Source: an uncultured Bacteroidales bacterium
Lineage (GTDB): Bacteria; Bacteroidota; Bacteroidia; Bacteroidales; Paludibacteraceae
Assembly (NCBI GenBank): GCA_946411385.1
Contig: CAMKDV010000008.1
Location: 95,492 to 159,491 of the forward strand
DNA: 64,000 nucleotides
Reading direction: 5' to 3'
Below are positions 1-6,842 of the stretch, piece by piece. Each line of letters opens with the position of its first letter. Position 1 is the stretch's first letter. Below the pieces are notes generated by a model. It saw nothing but the letters and a program-made list of their open reading frames with translations, searched no databases and was not told the DNA's origin. The translations under genes were made by a program, and so were the position numbers.

Positions 1-183
1 ATAATCCGGTTGCTGCACATAATCCGCAAAAGCATACCAGCCCTGACGAAGCGGCACGATGTATCCCGCTCGTTGCCATTGCAGCAAGTTTCCGCGATGA
101 AAATCCGGATAAATGGCTCTGACTTGTGCCACGGAAAAACATGCCAAGCGATGCCACTCTTGATGAAACTGAACAAATGTCAT
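1..183 (-). CDS. AbiEi-like antitoxin/transcriptional regulator, N-terminal part (gene runs off the left edge)
   Basis: Sixty-one codons are readable from an ATG at 183 to the window edge. The translation begins MTFVQFHQEWHRLACFSV, continues with a helical stretch (VAQVRAIYPDF) and then a turn ending RQGWYAF. That order of helices followed by a small wing resembles the winged-helix domain at the N-terminus of AbiEi-type antitoxins of type IV toxin-antitoxin systems. In known AbiE loci the antitoxin autorepresses a bicistronic operon and the downstream gene encodes an AbiEii nucleotidyltransferase toxin; here that gene would lie outside the window. A near-perfect promoter and a duplicated inverted repeat lie just upstream, as expected for autoregulation. 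The family call is from pattern memory of a partial protein, so it is moderate. Confidence 0.55.
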   Translation of the reverse strand, partial: MTFVQFHQEWHRLACFSVAQVRAIYPDFHRGNLLQWQRAGYIVPLRQGWYAFADYVQQPDY

Positions 184-243
184 TTTGCGCGTTTTGTTCT
201 AATTTTGCACCAATTTTAGTGCATTATAGAAATAAATCGGCTA

Positions 244-275
244 CAAAGGTACAACTTTTTTTTGAAATATGCAAA
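244..275 (-). promoter_or_regulatory. Promoter of the AbiEi-like gene
   Basis: On the minus strand TTTG (275-272) is followed after exactly 20 bp by TACCTTTG (251-244), matching the Bacteroidota -33/-7 consensus. Transcription should start near 237, leaving a leader of about 54 nt. The leader contains a small hairpin (TGCAC/GTGCA arms, 206-223). Confidence 0.8.
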
Positions 276-276
276 T

Positions 277-342
277 ATAAATGCTAAAATATTAGCAGTT
301 ATGGTCATTTTTTGCAATAAATGCTAAAATATTAGCAGTTAT
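277..342. promoter_or_regulatory. Duplicated operator: two 26-bp direct repeats, each with an inverted repeat
   Basis: The same 26 bp occur at 277-302 and 317-342, 40 bp apart (about four helical turns). Each copy contains TGCTAA, a 4-bp AATA spacer and TTAGCA. The first copy starts 2 bp upstream of the -33 element of the AbiEi-like gene. AbiEi antitoxins are known to bind paired inverted repeats at their own promoter, so an autoregulatory operator is the simplest reading. Confidence 0.65.
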
Positions 343-388
343 ATACCAAGATTACGCAATTAAATTTGACCTGCCGGGCAAAAATGTA

Positions 389-754
389 TCAAGCTGCGGC
401 GGTATTGGCAGATTTGGCGGATTTGGCGAGGCGGGAGCGGGAGCGGCTGAAAGCTTGTCTTTCGCGGCGCTTCTTGGGATGTACGGGCGAAAGAAAGAGC
501 TGGTAGACGCGATGACCGTTGTAGTACATGTGCTGTTTGTTGGTTTGCCGTCGGCAAATAATCCAAAAGCCCCATTTCTCTGCTTCAGGAAGCGTATTCA
601 ACTTGCCTGTAGGTACTCCATATTGATCAACATAAAAAATGACCTCGATGCACATGTCGGAGGTTCGTTTGCGGCGATGCACTATTTCCGCGCCGAGAGC
701 CTCCTGAAGCCGGAGGTAGAAATCATATAAGACAGGGTGTATTTTGCAGTTCAT
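389..754 (-). CDS. Hypothetical protein, 121 aa
   Basis: I do not recognise this protein. The first 95 residues look like a folded, mixed-charge small domain with several aromatic residues (for example WGFWIICRR near residue 62). The last 25 residues are a low-complexity tail rich in Arg, Ser, Lys and Ala, encoded by a GC-rich run of short repeats (gcgg/gagcggg). There is no signal peptide or membrane segment. No -33/-7 promoter is visible upstream; the gene lies downstream of an AT-rich palindromic stretch and a decayed gene end. It sits among accessory genes and is probably strain-variable. A second orphan of nearly identical length (31814-32182) has no evident similarity. Confidence 0.5.
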   Translation of the reverse strand: MNCKIHPVLYDFYLRLQEALGAEIVHRRKRTSDMCIEVIFYVDQYGVPTGKLNTLPEAEKWGFWIICRRQTNKQHMYYNGHRVYQLFLSPVHPKKRRERQAFSRSRSRLAKSAKSANTAAA

Positions 755-887
755 TTGGCAGTTTTTACGGATAAGTATTCAACTTCACGGGATAATATAT
801 ATAATATATATATTATAGGTATGGGTAGGATACGGTATTCCTCTGATAAGCCTCCGTTGCGCCTCCGTTGAGGTTCCTTTAAATGTA
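755..887. other. AT-rich intergenic DNA with 11-bp tandem repeats
   Basis: The stretch 792-816 is an AT-only near-palindrome. At 850-871 two 11-bp units (GCCTCCGTTGC and GCCTCCGTTGA) follow each other directly. No gene, RNA or promoter was recognised here. Confidence 0.5.
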
Positions 888-968
888 TTATTGCTCGTTC
901 ATGATTTCGTCTTTGTGTTCACGAACCCATCTGAGCCAGCCTACATCGCCTGCATCTTGATCATAAAG
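888..968 (-). pseudogene. Relic: 3' end of a decayed coding sequence (26 codons)
   Basis: Reading the minus strand from 968 gives 26 codons ending in TAA (888-890), with protein-like composition: LYDQDAGDVGW, then LRWVREHKDE, then IMNEQ. There is no start codon in frame, and the frame is closed upstream by TAG at 971-969, eleven bases after the ATPase stop codon. It looks like the tail of a gene whose front was lost, perhaps when the neighbouring ATPase gene was inserted. The parent family is not known to me. Confidence 0.45.
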
Positions 969-979
969 CTAATATTTTT

Positions 980-2245
980 TTACTGCCATTCAGTAACGGG
1001 ACGGATTTTGATAGACAATCCCTCATATTCCGTGTTCTCATATTCGTGATCGGTAAGTAGCAGCAAATCTTTACAGCCGGTAATTTGTGCTGCTATTGCC
1101 AATCCCTTCAGTTCACGTTTGCGGGTTTTCTCGGCAGATATATCGTACGAAACTTGCACAGCTTGGAGCACTTGGCTGCCTTTGCAGACAAGAAAATCGC
1201 ACTCACCACTTCGTTCACGCAAGAAATATACATCCCATCCATTAAGCTTGCATTTACGGAGAAGTTGGATGAGCACAATAGTTTCTAATCGCCATCCTAC
1301 ATTTTCTGCTGACAACGCATTATCACGCATATTCATCATCGCCACATCAACGGCATATAGTTTTTCCTGTACCATGCGCAATTTGCTCTTTGTGGCATAT
1401 TTAGGTACACCGATGAGCATATATGCCTGTTTTAGATGATCGATGTAGTTCTTTGTGGTATGCTCGGATTTAAATTGGAACAAATCAGTCAGTTCAGAGA
1501 TGTTTGGGATGGTGGGCACTATGTTGAGCAGATGATGTGTCATTTGCTCGAAAGCAGCCTTATAAGCAATCTTGAAGCGTTGTTCTATATCGCGTTTTAG
1601 GATGTTGTCCACCAACGTGTTGACATAGTGTCGTTTGTCCTCAATAATCAATAGTTCCGGGAAACCGCCTTGCTGCATATACTCATCGAAAGCAGCTCTG
1701 CGGAAAGCTTGCGCCTTGGTGCTGAGTTTGGTGGTATCCACTCCCTTCATTAAGCAAAACTCATGGAAAGAGAACGGATAAAGCGCTATCTCTTTGTTGC
1801 GTCCGGTAAGATGCGTAGCAAGTTCTCCGCTTAACAATTTGGCATTTGAACCTGTAATGATGATGTGCATCTTGTGGCGCAGCAAGCGGTTTACAAACAA
1901 ATGCCAACCATCAATATTTTGCACTTCGTCCAAGAATAGGTGTTGGAAATCACCGTAAATCTTGTATAGCACAGACAGCACATCGTTCAACTGCTCGGCT
2001 TGCAAACCATTCAGACGCTCGTCATCAAAATCGGCATATGCAAACTTCACTCCTTTGCTTTGCAGAGCTTGGTAGCACAGCGTTGATTTGCCACTGCGCC
2101 GAACGCCTATTACCACTTGAGCTTGTGGACTATTGATCTCAACCAACGACTCTTCCGGACGATGGCATAGCGTTTCCCGTAACCTTGCTTCCAGTTCCTC
2201 CATTTGGTCGGAAAGGATGGTTTCCAATGTTCTTACATCTATCAT
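980..2245 (-). CDS. AAA+ ATPase of the DUF4143 type
   Basis: The protein has 421 residues. Walker A is GVRRSGKST at about 47-55 and Walker B is LFLDEVQNI near residue 100. A sensor-like ITGSNAKLL and a TGR motif follow. The C-terminal half has the DUF4143 pattern, including a nuclease-like E-C-DFLV segment near residue 355. This large family is typical of Bacteroidota accessory DNA; its members are cytosolic, their biochemical role is poorly known, and they are often strain-specific. Translation starts at ATG 2245, about 90 nt downstream of a good promoter, and the leader consists of 33-bp tandem repeats. Neighbours (relic, Fic, AbiEi-like) support an accessory island. Recognition of the ATPase is secure; its function is not. 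Confidence 0.88.
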   Translation of the reverse strand: MIDVRTLETILSDQMEELEARLRETLCHRPEESLVEINSPQAQVVIGVRRSGKSTLCYQALQSKGVKFAYADFDDERLNGLQAEQLNDVLSVLYKIYGDFQHLFLDEVQNIDGWHLFVNRLLRHKMHIIITGSNAKLLSGELATHLTGRNKEIALYPFSFHEFCLMKGVDTTKLSTKAQAFRRAAFDEYMQQGGFPELLIIEDKRHYVNTLVDNILKRDIEQRFKIAYKAAFEQMTHHLLNIVPTIPNISELTDLFQFKSEHTTKNYIDHLKQAYMLIGVPKYATKSKLRMVQEKLYAVDVAMMNMRDNALSAENVGWRLETIVLIQLLRKCKLNGWDVYFLRERSGECDFLVCKGSQVLQAVQVSYDISAEKTRKRELKGLAIAAQITGCKDLLLLTDHEYENTEYEGLSIKIRPVTEWQ

Positions 2246-2249
2246 GATT

Positions 2250-2336
2250 GCCTTATTTTACACATTTCAACACCCTTAAAACGCCTTATTTTACATATTT
2301 CAGCACCTCCAAAACGCTTTATTTTACATAAAACGC
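2250..2336 (-). repeat. 33-bp tandem repeat forming the ATPase mRNA leader (2.6 copies)
   Basis: Copies are at 2250-2282, 2283-2315 and 2316-2336 (partial). Each contains, on the transcribed strand, ATGTAAAATAA or GTGTAAAATAA, that is, a start codon followed at once by a stop. The middle copy has GGAGGTG nine bases before its ATG. The array lies between the predicted transcription start and the ATPase start codon. Confidence 0.8.
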
Positions 2337-2340
2337 ACTG

Positions 2341-2372
2341 CAAAGATACAACTTTTTTTTGAAATTTGCAAA
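2341..2372 (-). promoter_or_regulatory. Promoter of the DUF4143 ATPase gene
   Basis: TTTG (2372-2369), 20 bp, TATCTTTG (2348-2341) on the minus strand. The start of transcription is predicted near 2334, at the edge of the tandem repeat. Confidence 0.8.
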
Positions 2373-2411
2373 TATTTTTTGCATTTTTCAACAAAAAACT
2401 GCTCTTTTTTG

Positions 2412-3047
2412 TTATTCTATTGTAATCGGTTCGCCGAGGAAATGGGGTTGTTTGTGCGTGTAGATGTCCAAGACAGCTTTGGTGCGGGCAAGCCATTCGC
2501 GGACAATCATCCGTATTTGCCAATGCCGCAATTGCACGTCCGGCGCGTTGAAAGCCACTACATCCAGTCCTTTGCGGGTAGCGATGTATAATGCACGCTC
2601 GTTGTGAAAGGGCTGGGAGATAACAGTAAAAGATGTGAGTCCGAACACCTGTTGGGCACGAACCATCGAGTCGAAAGTGCGGAAGCCAGCATAATCGAGA
2701 TAAATAACGCTATCGGGGATGCCTGATGCAATCAGGTCTTGCATGATACACGTCGGTTCGTCATAAGTCTGACGCGAATTGTCTCCGCTGACCAGGATGC
2801 GCTCAATCTTTCCCGCATTGTACAGCGCCACACAGGCATCGATGCGATTGTGGTAGAACGGATTAGGATTGCCTCTTCTGCCTTGCGGGCTTGTGCCGAG
2901 CAGCAATCCTACGCGATTATACGGAACGGCATCCACGCCATCGTACATCCTACCGTTAGCGGTATTGATCACCGCCCGATTGCACGCAATGATGCCTATC
3001 GTCAAGATGGCACATAATGCAAGAGATGTGTAGATGAGGCGTTTCAT
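2412..3047 (-). CDS. SanA/YdcF-like DUF218 envelope protein
   Basis: The protein has 211 residues with one N-terminal membrane anchor or signal (residues 4-22, ending in IIAC). The body has the DUF218/ElyC-SanA-YdcF pattern: LLLGTSPQG near residue 49, the NPFYHNRIDA region, an ILVSGDNSRQTYDE motif near 85-98, a YLDYAGFRTFDS motif, and SQPFHNERAL. SanA proteins are inner-membrane anchored with the domain facing the periplasm; in enterobacteria they are linked to vancomycin exclusion at high temperature, but the reaction is unclear. It is encoded 3 bp downstream of the unknown membrane protein gene at 3051-3941 and is probably cotranscribed with it. Confidence 0.85.
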   Translation of the reverse strand: MKRLIYTSLALCAILTIGIIACNRAVINTANGRMYDGVDAVPYNRVGLLLGTSPQGRRGNPNPFYHNRIDACVALYNAGKIERILVSGDNSRQTYDEPTCIMQDLIASGIPDSVIYLDYAGFRTFDSMVRAQQVFGLTSFTVISQPFHNERALYIATRKGLDVVAFNAPDVQLRHWQIRMIVREWLARTKAVLDIYTHKQPHFLGEPITIE

Positions 3048-3050
3048 AGG

Positions 3051-3941
3051 CTATTGGTCTTTATGGAATATGGAATATTGGGTGCTATCAGGCCAAAAGC
3101 AGTATTTGCTCTTGCCCTTTTCTGTTGGATAGATACCAGACTGACAGTATTCGACATCTTTTTGGAAAGAGACGAGAAAACTATCCATCGGTTCCGAATA
3201 TGGTTCTGTTTGGCTGTATTCATAATACTCCCTGCCGGGATAGGATCCTGTGATGTGGCAAACACTGTCATTGGTTACCGATGTGTAATACAAATCAGCT
3301 CCGGAGGCCAGACCGTCATGGTCATAGTGATAATGAAAATGTGCCATCCATTTTTCAGCCGGAAAATCCGTATATAGCCAATATCGTCCCGGAAAACCTT
3401 TGTATATTGCCACAAGCGGGTATTTCGGAGAAACATTCCTAATCTTATGTGCTTTTTTGTACACATAAACCGCCGAATGTCCCGCCGAATCTATCGTCAG
3501 TTCCCACTCGTCTGCTCCACTCGGCAACTTAATATAGTTCGTACGTGGCGCAAAGAAAGAGGTGTATTTCTCAAAGATGATATATTCCTGCCAAACGGTC
3601 ATCGTATTGTTGTCCGGCAAATCGTAGTAATAGCGAACCTGATTGTTTTGTATTTCCCAATATGTAATGCCGGCGATAGGAACCAGTAACGCGATGATTG
3701 CCCAAGGGAAAAAGATTGTCTCATGAATGTTTTTGAGCCGGTACGTATCAACAATCACATAAATCACCCCTGCCATTAAAGCTATGACAAGCCAAGCGAA
3801 AAGTAACCCAAGCAAGATAAACATGAACCAAAAATCAACTCCCGTTCGCAAAAAGGCCACAATAGCAGCAACATCCGCGATGGTTGCCAAGATGAGTATT
3901 ATCCGATGAGGCCAATAATTTCGCTTGTCAGAAGTTGTCAT
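3051..3941 (-). CDS. Hypothetical membrane protein, 296 aa
   Basis: The N-terminal 95 residues hold three predicted transmembrane helices (about 14-31, 37-64 and 79-95). About 200 residues follow that are rich in Tyr, Trp and Asp and should form a soluble domain. The phrase YYYDLP in that domain also occurs in the protein encoded at 5109-5885, which likewise has N-terminal helices, so the two are probably distant paralogs. I know of no function. It is encoded directly upstream of the SanA-like gene. There is no recognisable signal peptide apart from the first helix. Confidence 0.7.
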   Translation of the reverse strand: MTTSDKRNYWPHRIILILATIADVAAIVAFLRTGVDFWFMFILLGLLFAWLVIALMAGVIYVIVDTYRLKNIHETIFFPWAIIALLVPIAGITYWEIQNNQVRYYYDLPDNNTMTVWQEYIIFEKYTSFFAPRTNYIKLPSGADEWELTIDSAGHSAVYVYKKAHKIRNVSPKYPLVAIYKGFPGRYWLYTDFPAEKWMAHFHYHYDHDGLASGADLYYTSVTNDSVCHITGSYPGREYYEYSQTEPYSEPMDSFLVSFQKDVEYCQSGIYPTEKGKSKYCFWPDSTQYSIFHKDQ

Positions 3942-3985
3942 AAGCTTATCTTTTCATTGTTTTATTAAACGGCATTTTATAAAAT

Positions 3986-4009
3986 CCGCCATAAAGGAAT
4001 AGATGGCGG
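3986..4009 (-). terminator. Hairpin after the Fic gene
   Basis: Arms CCGCCAT (3986-3992) and ATGGCGG (4003-4009) enclose a 10-nt loop just beyond the Fic stop codon. On the minus strand the stem is followed by GGATTTTATAAAA, only moderately U-rich, so it may be a weak terminator. Confidence 0.45.
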
Positions 4010-4018
4010 TTCATAGGG

Positions 4019-4900
4019 TTAGTATTTTATTTTGAAATAGTCCAACAGGGCTTTGTAGTTGTCTTGGGCGGAGAGGCAGGTGTCGCGGAGATAACCGTTG
4101 GTGTCGCCCCAGTTTTGGATGCCGCGATAGTAATAGAGACGCAAGTCCTCGGTGATGATAAACGGTATGTGCGCGCTTTGCAGGCACTGCCAGAAGAGTA
4201 ACAGACGACCTACACGGCCGTTACCGTCTTGGAAAGGATGGATGCGCTCGAAACGAACATGGAAGTCCAGAATGTCATCCAACGCCACTTGCTTGAGCGT
4301 GTTATAGTCGGAAAGCAAGGCTTTCATGTAGCGATGAACCTCTTTGGGCGCAACCGTCTCTTGTTCGCCTACCTCGTTGGCGAGGCGTTTGTAATCGCCT
4401 ACTGCGAACCAGGACTTTTGGCTGTCGGAGGTGTTCGTTTTGAGGATGGCGTGCAACTGCTTGATATGCGCCTCGGTGATCTTATCCGTTGCATGATCAA
4501 TGATATAATCGATACAACGGAAGTGATTCACCGTTTCCATAATATCATCCACAGAGGTGTTTTCTGTTGTGATGCCGAGCGTGTTGGTTTCGAAGATGTA
4601 CTGCGTCTGCTCCTTGGTCAGCTTGCTGCCTTCGATATGGTTGGAGTTGTAGGTCAAGTCTATCTGCGTACGATGGTAGACGCCGCCTTTGAGTTTGGAG
4701 TCTTTCTCTTCACGCAGACGCGCAAGGAGCGGAGAGAGTTTTTTCTTTCCTTTATCGGGCAATACGGCATCCGCAGGGATGTTCCACGTTTTGCCTGTCA
4801 GAAAGGCGCCATCTATCTTCCCCGCCGCACAATAATTACGCGCGGTACGTTCGCTAATGCCGTACTTCTCGGCAAACTGTATGACGGAAAAATACTCCAT
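4019..4900 (-). CDS. Fic family AMP-transferase with N-terminal helix-turn-helix
   Basis: I start the gene at ATG 4900, because the predicted transcription start (about 4924) excludes the longer frame. Residues 1-45 form an excisionase/MerR-like helix-turn-helix (FAEKYGISERTARNYCAAGK). An inhibitory motif of the S-x-x-x-E-G type is present as SNHIEG (residues 86-91). The Fic core is HPFQDGNGRVGR (221-232), with catalytic His221 and all nucleotide-binding residues intact. Such proteins transfer AMP, or another nucleotide moiety, to a Ser, Thr or Tyr of a target protein; the N-terminal inhibitory helix keeps the enzyme off until it is relieved. The DNA-binding domain and the palindromic operator suggest autoregulation. 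The target protein is unknown. Confidence 0.92.
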   Translation of the reverse strand: MEYFSVIQFAEKYGISERTARNYCAAGKIDGAFLTGKTWNIPADAVLPDKGKKKLSPLLARLREEKDSKLKGGVYHRTQIDLTYNSNHIEGSKLTKEQTQYIFETNTLGITTENTSVDDIMETVNHFRCIDYIIDHATDKITEAHIKQLHAILKTNTSDSQKSWFAVGDYKRLANEVGEQETVAPKEVHRYMKALLSDYNTLKQVALDDILDFHVRFERIHPFQDGNGRVGRLLLFWQCLQSAHIPFIITEDLRLYYYRGIQNWGDTNGYLRDTCLSAQDNYKALLDYFKIKY

Positions 4901-4961
4901 ATCGGCAAGTTTTATTTCAAAATCCTTTGCAAAGATACAAAATTTTGCCGATATCGGCAAG
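4898..4961. promoter_or_regulatory. Operator of the Fic gene: 16-bp palindrome plus half-site at the start codon
   Basis: TTGCCGATATCGGCAA (4945-4960) is a perfect palindrome lying between and over the promoter elements. Its right half, ATATCGGCAAG, recurs at 4899-4909, where it overlaps the Fic start codon. The two half-sites are 52 bp apart, close to five helical turns. The encoded helix-turn-helix is the obvious candidate ligand. Confidence 0.65.
4930..4961 (-). promoter_or_regulatory. Promoter of the Fic gene
   Basis: The -7 element TATCTTTG is at 4937-4930. Exactly 20 bp upstream lies CTTG (4961-4958), one mismatch from the -33 consensus and inside the palindromic operator. Confidence 0.65.
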
Positions 4962-5108
4962 TTTTTGAGAGAAAAAATGCTAAATTTCTGTATTTTTTAC
5001 GGTTTTTGCAAAGAAATGTGCTAAATTGTGAGAACTTGCGACCAAATCTTTTATTATTGAGGCGCTAATAAGCCATATTTAACTTCCACTATTGCCTTAT
5101 TTTACATT

Positions 5109-5885
5109 TTAATGCTCGTATCCATCTACTCTATACAATTTTTCGAGTAGTTTTCGCTCTATGTGGGTGTCTGCGGAACGATACCACACTTCGAAACGGG
5201 CAACATAGTATTGCTGCACATCACCTTCGTAAATGATAAAATGTTTGTCACTGACTTGGCAGCAGAAAGCGTTCTCGGCATAAGTAGGAGAAAGAGTGGC
5301 TTTCTCTATCCTATCGGCAGACAACGGGTCATTTGTGCCGGCTTCGTAACAACGCAGAAAGATGTCACCTGCCGGCAAATCATAATAATAGAAGGTGTAT
5401 GCAAACATGCCAATAAAATCCGTAGAGACTTGCAACCAAGTTGTACTATCTGACTCAATAACAGCTTCATGACGTAAAGAGCAAGCGTTGTTCTCAGAAT
5501 TAGGTTCTATTGGAATATTATAATTCATCCCTTCCGGTATCGGATGAGAAAATGCATAAGGATCCGAATTTTTGATACCGGCAAGGATTTGCATCCCAAA
5601 TCCAACTATCACTACCAGAATATTGATGCCTAGCAGTCCCAAACATTCGGTTACATTTTTATTCCTATGGAAGATGCCGAAAGTAGTAGCAAACATCAGC
5701 ACTACTGATATAATGATGATACCACTGAAGATATACAGCGCCCCTTCGACAAAAAGCATCAACGGACGACAGGGTACAGCTACTATTATCAGCAGGTAAA
5801 GAACGCTATAAAGGAAAAATACCACCATAGGAAGAAACCATGGGTGGTCAATCAGGAAGTTCCATATGTGTTGCAGGCGGTTCAT
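5109..5885 (-). CDS. Hypothetical membrane protein, 258 aa
   Basis: Three hydrophobic helices lie in the first 105 residues (about 15-34, 42-66, 82-101), followed by a soluble part of about 150 residues with the phrase FYYYDLPAGD. The layout and that phrase match the protein encoded at 3051-3941, so they probably form a small family of unknown function. The gene starts 4 bp after the stop of the TonB-domain gene and is the last member of the long minus-strand run that begins near 15528. Just after its stop lies an orphan copy (5093-5108) of the ATPase-leader repeat core. Confidence 0.65.
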   Translation of the reverse strand: MNRLQHIWNFLIDHPWFLPMVVFFLYSVLYLLIIVAVPCRPLMLFVEGALYIFSGIIIISVVLMFATTFGIFHRNKNVTECLGLLGINILVVIVGFGMQILAGIKNSDPYAFSHPIPEGMNYNIPIEPNSENNACSLRHEAVIESDSTTWLQVSTDFIGMFAYTFYYYDLPAGDIFLRCYEAGTNDPLSADRIEKATLSPTYAENAFCCQVSDKHFIIYEGDVQQYYVARFEVWYRSADTHIERKLLEKLYRVDGYEH

Positions 5886-5889
5886 AGGG

Positions 5890-6297
5890 TTATTGGAGTT
5901 TAAAATTAATCGGTACGGTGTATCTCATAGGAGCATATTTGCTCGGGTCGCTTGTCCAACCCCATTTGGGCATTTCAGAAATCACACGTATAGCTTCTTG
6001 GTCTAACTCAGGATAACCCTGCGAACGAACGACCTCAATATCCGTAATGGTTCCATCTGCCTGGACTAAAAACTGGCAAATAACGCGATCTTCAATACAA
6101 TCTTTGGCAGCCTGTTCCGGATAATGCACATTGTTTGACAGATATTGGAATAGTGCTTTCTGTCCTCCCGGGAACTCAGGTATAGGTACTAATATCTGTA
6201 TGCTGATACCATCTATAGAATCAGCAGGGATAGTATCTTGCGCTTGCGCCATGAAGGGCAAGAGACAGGCGAGGAGGATGGGAATGAGGCGGTTCAT
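5890..6297 (-). CDS. Periplasmic TonB C-terminal domain protein
   Basis: I choose ATG 6297, because it gives a clean signal peptide (MNRLIPILLACLLPFMAQAQ) and avoids overlap with the upstream gene. The mature part of about 115 residues is a TonB C-terminal fold: PEFPGGQKALFQYLSNNVHYP, then the strand-rich VICQFLVQADGTITDIEVV, and the ending YTVPINFKL. Unlike true TonB there is no N-terminal membrane anchor and no proline-rich spacer. Such free TonB-fold proteins are common in Bacteroidota; their role is uncertain, possibly binding outer-membrane receptors or other envelope proteins. It lies in the long envelope run between the ICMT-like gene and an unknown membrane protein. Confidence 0.8.
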   Translation of the reverse strand: MNRLIPILLACLLPFMAQAQDTIPADSIDGISIQILVPIPEFPGGQKALFQYLSNNVHYPEQAAKDCIEDRVICQFLVQADGTITDIEVVRSQGYPELDQEAIRVISEMPKWGWTSDPSKYAPMRYTVPINFKLQ

Positions 6298-6304
6298 CAG
6301 GTTA

Positions 6305-6805
6305 TTATTTTTTGAAAGTGAATGGCAGGAAACGACCGGTACGGCGGCAAAAGGCTGCATATTCATCGCCGAAATCGCGGCGGAGGCGTTTCTCTTCCGT
6401 CAGGACTTGTACGAACATGATGGCAAAGAACAGCAACCACACGAGCAAAGCTTGCCAGGTCCAGAGCCAAACGATAAAGCCCGCCAGATAGAGGAGCGTG
6501 CCGGTAAGCATAGGATTGCGGTTGATGCGATAAGGTCCGTCGGTCATCAGGTGTTGCGTGCGCGTACCTATCTCATGATCGAAAGCATCCATCGGATTGC
6601 CTTTGCCGCGGCGTTTCATACAGACGATCGTCCACACGCTCAATGCCAAGCCGCCAATGATCAGCAGGCCGGTACATGAAGCGCGCAAAGCGCCTATATG
6701 CTCCAACGCCGGCATGCCCGATGCCAGCCACATAATAGTCGGCAGCAATGCTACAAAGAGCACTCCGCCAAGCATATAGCCGATAATATTCCGAAGGGTT
6801 TTCAT
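6305..6805 (-). CDS. ICMT/PEMT-like membrane methyltransferase
   Basis: The protein has 166 residues and about four transmembrane helices (6-28, 42-62, and a hairpin at about 103-133). The family signature is clear: TDGPYRINRNPMLTGTLLY at about 88-107, and a C-terminal EEKRLRRDFGDEYAAFCRR. This is the isoprenylcysteine carboxyl methyltransferase / phospholipid methyltransferase superfamily, which uses S-adenosylmethionine. The bacterial substrate is unknown; prenylated proteins are not expected, so a lipid or small isoprenoid is more likely. It is encoded downstream of the phosphatase gene and 7 bp before the TonB-fold gene. Confidence 0.85.
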   Translation of the reverse strand: MKTLRNIIGYMLGGVLFVALLPTIMWLASGMPALEHIGALRASCTGLLIIGGLALSVWTIVCMKRRGKGNPMDAFDHEIGTRTQHLMTDGPYRINRNPMLTGTLLYLAGFIVWLWTWQALLVWLLFFAIMFVQVLTEEKRLRRDFGDEYAAFCRRTGRFLPFTFKK

Positions 6806-6842
6806 TGTATTTTATGGTGTTGTGAGATTTTCTAATAGAGAT

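Noticed and set aside
2242..2523. 93-codon minus-strand frame with repeats of the type C-K-I-R-R-F
   Set aside because: It is the 33-bp leader repeat read through in frame, overlapping the SanA-like gene end and the ATPase promoter; it is more likely untranslated leader.
4229..5068. 279-codon plus-strand frame opposite the Fic gene
   Set aside because: It lies antisense to a gene with complete Fic and HTH motifs and shows no domain of its own; its end runs through the Fic promoter and operator.
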